The position numbers and the translations under genes are program-made. DNA of 36,465 nucleotides, taken from NCBI GenBank assembly GCA_902784095.1, contig CACZTK010000008.1, positions 1 through 36,465 of the forward strand. The letters are read 5' to 3'. Source of the stretch: an uncultured Erysipelotrichaceae bacterium. Its GTDB lineage: Bacteria > Bacillota_I > Bacilli_A > RF39 > UBA660. The notes under the pieces were generated by a model, which saw nothing but the letters and a program-made list of their open reading frames with translations, did not search any database and was not told the origin of the DNA. The number at the start of each line of letters is the position of its first letter. Positions within the stretch are counted from its first letter, which is position 1. Positions 32,246-36,465 of this stretch are shown in pieces.

Positions 32246-33656
32246 ATTTTATTTTTACTATTTTCATTAGATTAGTTGTATGACTTTCATACATATTCTC
32301 AGTAAAACCACCAGTTACAACTACTAAATCATTTTTTTGTAAATTAAATTTTTTCTTAGCTATTTCTATAGAATTATCTATCATATCATCTGTTGATTTA
32401 TAAAATTTAATTACTTCTGTTTCTACTCCATAATAAATACTAAGTTGTCTTGCTATTTTTTCTTCATTACAAGTTGCAAATATTATACAGTCTGGCTTCA
32501 TATTACTAAGTTTTCTTGCTGTATACCCAGAAAGTGTACCTGTAACAATGAGTTTTGCTTCTAATTCATTTGCAGAAGCAACTGCTGCGGTTGCTACTGT
32601 TTCAACTATATTATTCTTTCTATTAAATTCATAATTTCTATCATATGTAGAAACTTGTTCTGCTTTCATACAAATATCAGCCATAAATTTTACTGTTTCA
32701 ATTGGATATTTTCCTACAGTCGTTTCTCCTGATAACATAACAGCATCAGTACCATCAAAAGCTGCATTAGCAACATCACTAACTTCTGCTCGTGTTGGTC
32801 TTGGACTATTTTTCATAGATTCAAGCATTTCCGTTGCAACAATTACAAACTTAGAGTGAGCACGACAACGTCTAATAATATCTTTTTGATGATGTGGTAA
32901 ATCTTCTAATGATGCTTCTACCCCTAGATCTCCACGAGCAACCATAATACCATCACTTGCTTCAATTATCTCTTCAATATTATTAAGTGCAGCAACATTC
33001 TCAATTTTAGAAATAATTTTAATATCACTATTTTGTTCTTTTAATATCTCTCTTATTTGTTCAACATCTTCTTTGCATGAAACAAAACTTGCTGCTAAAA
33101 AGTCTCCATCCATTTCACATGCATAAATAATATCTTCTCTATCTTGTTTGCTAATAAATGGAACTTTTAAATGTACTCCAGGAACATTTAAACTTTTCTT
33201 ACTACCTAAAACACCACCATTTATTACTTTACATGTTACTCCATCTTCTTCTTTAGAAATTACTTCTATTTTCATTAATCCATTTTCAAGTAAAATATAG
33301 TTTCCTACCTTTAAAGATTCAACTACTTCAGGATGATTAACTGAAAATTTTTCACTATCACCTAGAACATGTTCTTTAACTATTCTTATAGTCTTACCTT
33401 CGACTAATGTAATACCATCACTAGATACTTCATCATTTCTAAATTCAGGTCCTTTAGTATCAAATAATAATCCAATATTCTTACCTGTTCTTTTTCTAAC
33501 TTCAATCAAGGAATTAATAATTGCGTTACTATTTTCTCTAGTAGAATGACTAAAATTAACTCTTGCAATATTCATTCCATTATTAACCATTTCTTCCATA
33601 ATATTAGGATCTATACTACTTGGTCCTATACTACATATTATTTTTGTCTTCTTCAT
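32244..33656 (-). CDS. pyk: Pyruvate kinase
   Basis: Converts PEP and ADP to pyruvate and ATP, the last step of glycolysis. From the ATG at 33656 it has 470 residues, as expected for a form without the extra C-terminal PEP-utiliser domain. Seen motifs are TKIICSIGPSS at the start, NIARVNFSH, the active site IISKIENVAALNNIEEI with the catalytic Lys, GIMVARGDLGVE, the DAVMLSGETTVGKYP loop, and the allosteric C-terminal domain with VTGTLSGYTARK and VVVTGGF. AGAAGGTGAT is at good spacing. It has its own promoter and terminator. Together with ppdK it controls the PEP/pyruvate node. Confidence 0.97.
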   Translation of the reverse strand: MKKTKIICSIGPSSIDPNIMEEMVNNGMNIARVNFSHSTRENSNAIINSLIEVRKRTGKNIGLLFDTKGPEFRNDEVSSDGITLVEGKTIRIVKEHVLGDSEKFSVNHPEVVESLKVGNYILLENGLMKIEVISKEEDGVTCKVINGGVLGSKKSLNVPGVHLKVPFISKQDREDIIYACEMDGDFLAASFVSCKEDVEQIREILKEQNSDIKIISKIENVAALNNIEEIIEASDGIMVARGDLGVEASLEDLPHHQKDIIRRCRAHSKFVIVATEMLESMKNSPRPTRAEVSDVANAAFDGTDAVMLSGETTVGKYPIETVKFMADICMKAEQVSTYDRNYEFNRKNNIVETVATAAVASANELEAKLIVTGTLSGYTARKLSNMKPDCIIFATCNEEKIARQLSIYYGVETEVIKFYKSTDDMIDNSIEIAKKKFNLQKNDLVVVTGGFTENMYESHTTNLMKIVKIK

Positions 33657-33672
33657 TATAATCACCTTCTAT

Positions 33673-33701
33673 ATTTTACCAAAAAAAATAGATAATCACA
33701 A
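33673..33701 (-). promoter_or_regulatory. Promoter of pyk
   Basis: TTGTGA and TAAAAT on the minus strand are 17 bases apart, with TGG before the -10 (extended type). The -35 begins in the loop of the lepB terminator hairpin. Confidence 0.55.
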
Positions 33702-33714
33702 CTAAATTATCCAT
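33681..33714 (-). terminator. Terminator of lepB
   Basis: On the minus strand ATGGATAAT and ATTATCTAT pair over 9 bp (one G-U) with a 9-base loop, followed by seven T. Confidence 0.8.
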
Positions 33715-34253
33715 TATTTTTTACTACCAAATCTATCAAATGGTAAAAGAGTAAATGTACTTTTACCTAAAATGTTTTTTCTCGGAACAAAACCAATTAT
33801 TCTACTATCTTTTGACACAGGCCTATTATCACCTAACACAAAATAATAATCTTTTGGAACTGTACTCTGCCCCAAGGATGTAATATTATAATTATCCATA
33901 TCTTCTCTAGTATAATTTTCTTCTACGTATTTACCATTTATATATAATTTATTATTTCTATATTCAACCTTATCTCCAGGTAATCCAATTACTCTTTTAA
34001 TTATATATTCTCCATCATAATCAACTACAACAATATCAAATCTTTTTATTTTTCCTACGCGATAACCTATTTTATTAAGCAACATATAATCTTTATCTTT
34101 AAGTGTAGGAACCATTGAAATTCCATTTACTCTTACAGGAGATACTACATAATGTTTAATAAGTAACACTACAATAATTAAAACAATATAACTTAATAAT
34201 TCTTGCCAAAATGGTTTTTCTTTCGCTTCTACTTTTTTAGTTTCTTTTTCCAC
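33714..34253 (-). CDS. lepB: Signal peptidase I
   Basis: Membrane-bound serine protease that removes signal peptides from exported proteins. The 179 residues have a cytosolic charged N-terminus and one membrane helix (about 19-37). The catalytic Ser46 is in NGISMVPTL and the catalytic Lys86 in EYIIKRVIGLPGD. GDNRPVSKDSR matches the conserved GDNxxxSxDSR box E. It is a short Gram-positive type. The start is GTG, with AGGGTG five bases upstream. rplS lies before it, a neighbour often seen in Firmicutes, but here each has its own promoter and terminator. Confidence 0.96.
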   Translation of the reverse strand: MEKETKKVEAKEKPFWQELLSYIVLIIVVLLIKHYVVSPVRVNGISMVPTLKDKDYMLLNKIGYRVGKIKRFDIVVVDYDGEYIIKRVIGLPGDKVEYRNNKLYINGKYVEENYTREDMDNYNITSLGQSTVPKDYYFVLGDNRPVSKDSRIIGFVPRKNILGKSTFTLLPFDRFGSKK

Positions 34254-34276
34254 ATTAACACCCTTTTCTATTTAAT

Positions 34277-34305
34277 ATTATATATTATATACAATTATTA
34301 TTCAA
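34277..34305 (-). promoter_or_regulatory. Sigma-A promoter of lepB
   Basis: TTGAAT and TATAAT on the minus strand are 17 bases apart, directly after the rplS terminator. Confidence 0.7.
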
Positions 34306-34329
34306 CAAAAAAACTGCATTAAGCAGCTT
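34306..34329 (-). terminator. Terminator of rplS
   Basis: On the minus strand AAGCTGC and GCAGTTT pair over 7 bp (one G-U) with a 5-base loop and end in seven T, some within the stem. The stop codon is in the loop. Confidence 0.8.
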
Positions 34330-34696
34330 TCTTTTCTTCATCTTTCTTAGAAACTTTTTGGCCTCTTTCTTTAATCTTATATTGACCAACATAATCCTTC
34401 AAGAATGTTAATTTAGCACGTCTAACTTTACCTTTACGTACAACTACTAACTTATCAATTTTAGGTGAATTTACTGGGAATGTTCTTTCTACACCAACAC
34501 CAGAAGAAATTTTTCTAACTGTAAATGTTTCAGAAACGCTTCCACTTTTCTTACTTACAACTACACCTTCAAATGCTTGAATTCTTTCTCTTTTTCCTTC
34601 AATAATCTTATAGTCAACTCTAACTGTGTCTCCTACACGAAATTCAGGAATATCATTTCTAATTTGTTTTTCATTAATTTTGTCAATAATGTTCAT
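34319..34696 (-). CDS. rplS: 50S ribosomal protein L19
   Basis: Ribosomal protein at the 30S-50S interface. From the ATG at 34696 it has 125 residues. Family stretches are [51 protein letters not shown] and [15 protein letters not shown]. The C-terminus is extended by a short charged tail ([12 protein letters not shown]). AAGGAG is at ideal spacing to the chosen ATG; earlier in-frame starts lack one. It is transcribed alone behind a leader of about 70 bases that can fold (see the leader entry), consistent with the autogenous control known for rplS in low-GC Gram-positives. Confidence 0.97.
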   Translation of the reverse strand: MNIIDKINEKQIRNDIPEFRVGDTVRVDYKIIEGKRERIQAFEGVVVSKKSGSVSETFTVRKISSGVGVERTFPVNSPKIDKLVVVRKGKVRRAKLTFLKDYVGQYKIKERGQKVSKKDEEKKAA

Positions 34697-34724
34697 AAGA
34701 ATTCTCCTTTCCATATATATAACC

Positions 34725-34758
34725 AATGATCATAAAACAAGTTTTTCAGCGGATCACC
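34725..34758 (-). promoter_or_regulatory. Possible L19 autoregulatory leader
   Basis: In the rplS leader, minus-strand GGTGATC pairs with GATCATT (7 bp with two G-U), enclosing CGCTG and an inner AAAA/TTTT hairpin. Rfam describes an L19 leader in rplS mRNAs of low-GC Gram-positives; the position fits, but I could not compare the consensus. Confidence 0.4.
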
Positions 34759-34771
34759 TTCAACGAATTAG

Positions 34772-34800
34772 ATTATACCACATATTATAAAACAATGCAA
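34772..34800 (-). promoter_or_regulatory. Promoter of rplS
   Basis: Extended -10 TGGTATAAT on the minus strand, with TTGCAT 17 bases upstream as a weak -35. Confidence 0.6.
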
Positions 34801-34816
34801 CTATTTATTAGAATTC

Positions 34817-34849
34817 ACAAAAATAAAGAATGAATAATAATTCATCCTT
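34817..34849 (-). terminator. Terminator of parC
   Basis: On the minus strand AAGGATGAAT and ATTCATTCTT pair over 10 bp (one G-U) with a 4-base loop, followed by TATTTTT. Confidence 0.8.
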
Positions 34850-34858
34850 TACAATAAT

Positions 34859-36465
34859 CTAATTTAGAAAGTCATCAATAGTCATTAATCTATCATCAAT
34901 TTCATCTAAGTTTATTTTTTCCTTTGCAGGTTTATCATCAATAACAACTTCTTTTGTAAATTCTTCTTTTCCAGATAATTCTTTTACAATAAAAGCATCA
35001 ATAATTTCTTTCTTAGAAATTCCACTACCTATTGAATATCTATCCATAATAGGAAGTTCTGTATCTTTTACAGTATTAATTTCTGGAGTTTTTATACCTA
35101 TATAATCTTTATGATTAACTATGAATGATTTTACTACTTTGTACGGATTAGTTTTAACTTCTCTTAAAAGAACTAATCCACGACGAGCACGAGTAGAAAT
35201 TGGGAATTCAGAAAGTCTTATACGTTTTGCAGTACCCTTATCCATAATTACAGAAATAAACTCATGTGAATTATAATCAAAGTTAGACATCGAAACAATA
35301 TAATCATCTCTTAACATCATAGCTTTAACACCACTTGCTTTAACTCCAACTACTGGAATATCATTTACAGAGAAACTTAATCCATAACCAGAGTCTGTAG
35401 TTAAGAAAATTGTTGGATTTTCTTCTAGAATGGCATCAATTACTTGATCATCACCTTTAAGTTTCATACAACTTGTTGGCTTAGAATATCTAGTTAATTT
35501 AAAGTCTCCCAACTTAGAACGCTTAATCATACCATTTTTAGTAGCAATAATAATATTTCTATCTAATTCAAAATCATATACTGGTATTGCAGATACAATG
35601 CTTTCTTCTGGTGATATTTCTATTAAATTAGATATATGTTTACCCATATCTTTCCATTTAATATCAAATATTGTATGTACTGGAACATATAAATAATTAC
35701 CATCAGTAGTAAATACAAGTAATGTATCTTGAGTATTCATTTCATATAAACCTATAATATAGTCATTTTCTTTCATAGTTAAATCTTCTAAATTACTTGC
35801 TTGATAACTTCTGGTACTTGTTCTTTTAATATAACCATCCTTAGTAACTAATACAACAACATCTTCTTTAGGAATCATTTCAGATGTATCTATTTTAATC
35901 TCAGTAATTTCTTCTTTGATATCAGTAATTCTATCTTCTGCATAATTCTTCTTAACATCTCTTAAATCTTTTTTCATAACTGATTTTAATACTTCTTCAT
36001 TACCAAGAATTTGTTTTAATCCTTCAATAATCTTTTTTAAGTTTTCCATTTCTTCTTGAAGTTCAACTACATCAGTATTAGTTAATCTATATAACTGTAA
36101 TGTAACAATAGCTTCAGCTTGTTCCATAGAAAATTCAAACTCTTTTACTAAGTTTTCTTTAGCATCTGCTTTATTCTTACTAGAACGAATTACTTTAATT
36201 ACTTCATCTAAGATAGAAATACATTTAATTAAACCTTCTACTATATGAAGACGTGCTTCTGCATGTTTAAGATCAAACTTAGTTCTTCTAGTTACAACTT
36301 CTCTTTGATGAGCAATAAAAGCATCCAATGCTTCTCTTAATCCTAAAAGTCTTGGTCTTTTATTTACAATTGATACCATATTAAAGTTATAACTTATTTG
36401 CATATAGGTATTCTTTAGTAAATAATTTAATATAAGATCAACATTAGCATTTTTCTTTAAATCAA
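34859..36465 (-). CDS. parC: DNA topoisomerase IV subunit A (partial, N-terminus missing)
   Basis: Decatenates daughter chromosomes with ParE. The frame stays open through 36465, so about 534 C-terminal residues are visible and the catalytic Tyr region lies outside. Just inside the edge the frame reads NANVDLILNYLLKNT. The stretch QISYNFNMVSIVNKRPRLLG and EFSMEQAEAIVTLQLYRLTNTD are typical of ParC instead of GyrA. The long antiparallel coiled coil (about VVTRRTKFDLKHAEAR to the DLRDVKKNYAEDR segment) is followed by the beta-pinwheel domain with repeated VTKDGYIKRT-like, ATKNGMIKRSKL and MDKGTAKRIRLSEF blades. The C-terminal tail is acidic. The ATG at 36403 is internal and not the start. Confidence 0.94.
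   Translation of the reverse strand, partial: DLKKNANVDLILNYLLKNTYMQISYNFNMVSIVNKRPRLLGLREALDAFIAHQREVVTRRTKFDLKHAEARLHIVEGLIKCISILDEVIKVIRSSKNKADAKENLVKEFEFSMEQAEAIVTLQLYRLTNTDVVELQEEMENLKKIIEGLKQILGNEEVLKSVMKKDLRDVKKNYAEDRITDIKEEITEIKIDTSEMIPKEDVVVLVTKDGYIKRTSTRSYQASNLEDLTMKENDYIIGLYEMNTQDTLLVFTTDGNYLYVPVHTIFDIKWKDMGKHISNLIEISPEESIVSAIPVYDFELDRNIIIATKNGMIKRSKLGDFKLTRYSKPTSCMKLKGDDQVIDAILEENPTIFLTTDSGYGLSFSVNDIPVVGVKASGVKAMMLRDDYIVSMSNFDYNSHEFISVIMDKGTAKRIRLSEFPISTRARRGLVLLREVKTNPYKVVKSFIVNHKDYIGIKTPEINTVKDTELPIMDRYSIGSGISKKEIIDAFIVKELSGKEEFTKEVVIDDKPAKEKINLDEIDDRLMTIDDFLN

Overview
The window is very AT-rich chromosomal DNA from a Firmicute, probably an uncultured member of the Bacilli close to the RF39/Erysipelotrichia/Mollicutes-related gut lineages. 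The evidence is the family content (ParC, PPDK, phosphoketolase, a SigE/SpoIIGA sporulation pair, nusB-xseA-xseB), the preference for A/T-ending codons, strong AGGAGG-type ribosome binding sites and consensus sigma-A promoters. The exact taxon cannot be fixed from the sequence alone. No phage, insertion sequence, CRISPR array, rRNA or tRNA was seen. All genes but one lie on the minus strand, so the region reads from right to left.

Layout in the direction of transcription (high to low coordinates): the C-terminal two thirds of parC, open at the right edge; rplS with a structured leader; lepB; pyk; an unknown operon (348 aa protein, 164 aa membrane-anchored protein, P-loop kinase); a DUF2441-like gene; an operon of SAMHD1-like HD phosphohydrolase, transglutaminase-like protein and ASCH protein; the mutS operon (mutS, HAD nucleotidase-like, deoxynucleoside/thymidylate-kinase-like protein); a 214 aa unknown behind a perfect consensus promoter; nusB-xseA-xseB, with xseA broken by an in-frame TAA; a short leader/attenuator-like unit and an SDR oxidoreductase; a second short unit with a strong promoter, ribosome binding site and terminator but a mini-ORF stopped at codon 5; a zinc-ribbon membrane protein and two halves of a heterodimeric ABC exporter; yitT; a lone plus-strand alpha/beta hydrolase; a coiled-coil membrane protein; a tRNA/rRNA-modification operon (ygjP-like, trmH-family, rimM, trmD); a membrane-anchored unknown; phosphoketolase; a small membrane protein; spoIIGA-sigE; an MBL hydrolase and tdk; and ppdK.

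Functional themes are: central carbon metabolism at the PEP/pyruvate node (pyruvate kinase, PPDK) with a phosphoketolase route; DNA and nucleotide maintenance (MutS, exonuclease VII, ParC, thymidine kinase, HD, HAD and kinase proteins); translation and RNA modification; mother-cell sporulation control; and membrane export.

The main points for a second look are the interrupted xseA, the two short transcription units flanking the SDR gene, a repeated architecture in which the -35 box of a gene sits inside the terminator hairpin of the gene before it, and the nucleotide-related gene block around mutS. I did not find a clear undescribed multi-gene system. The HD/transglutaminase-like/ASCH operon is the best candidate for one.
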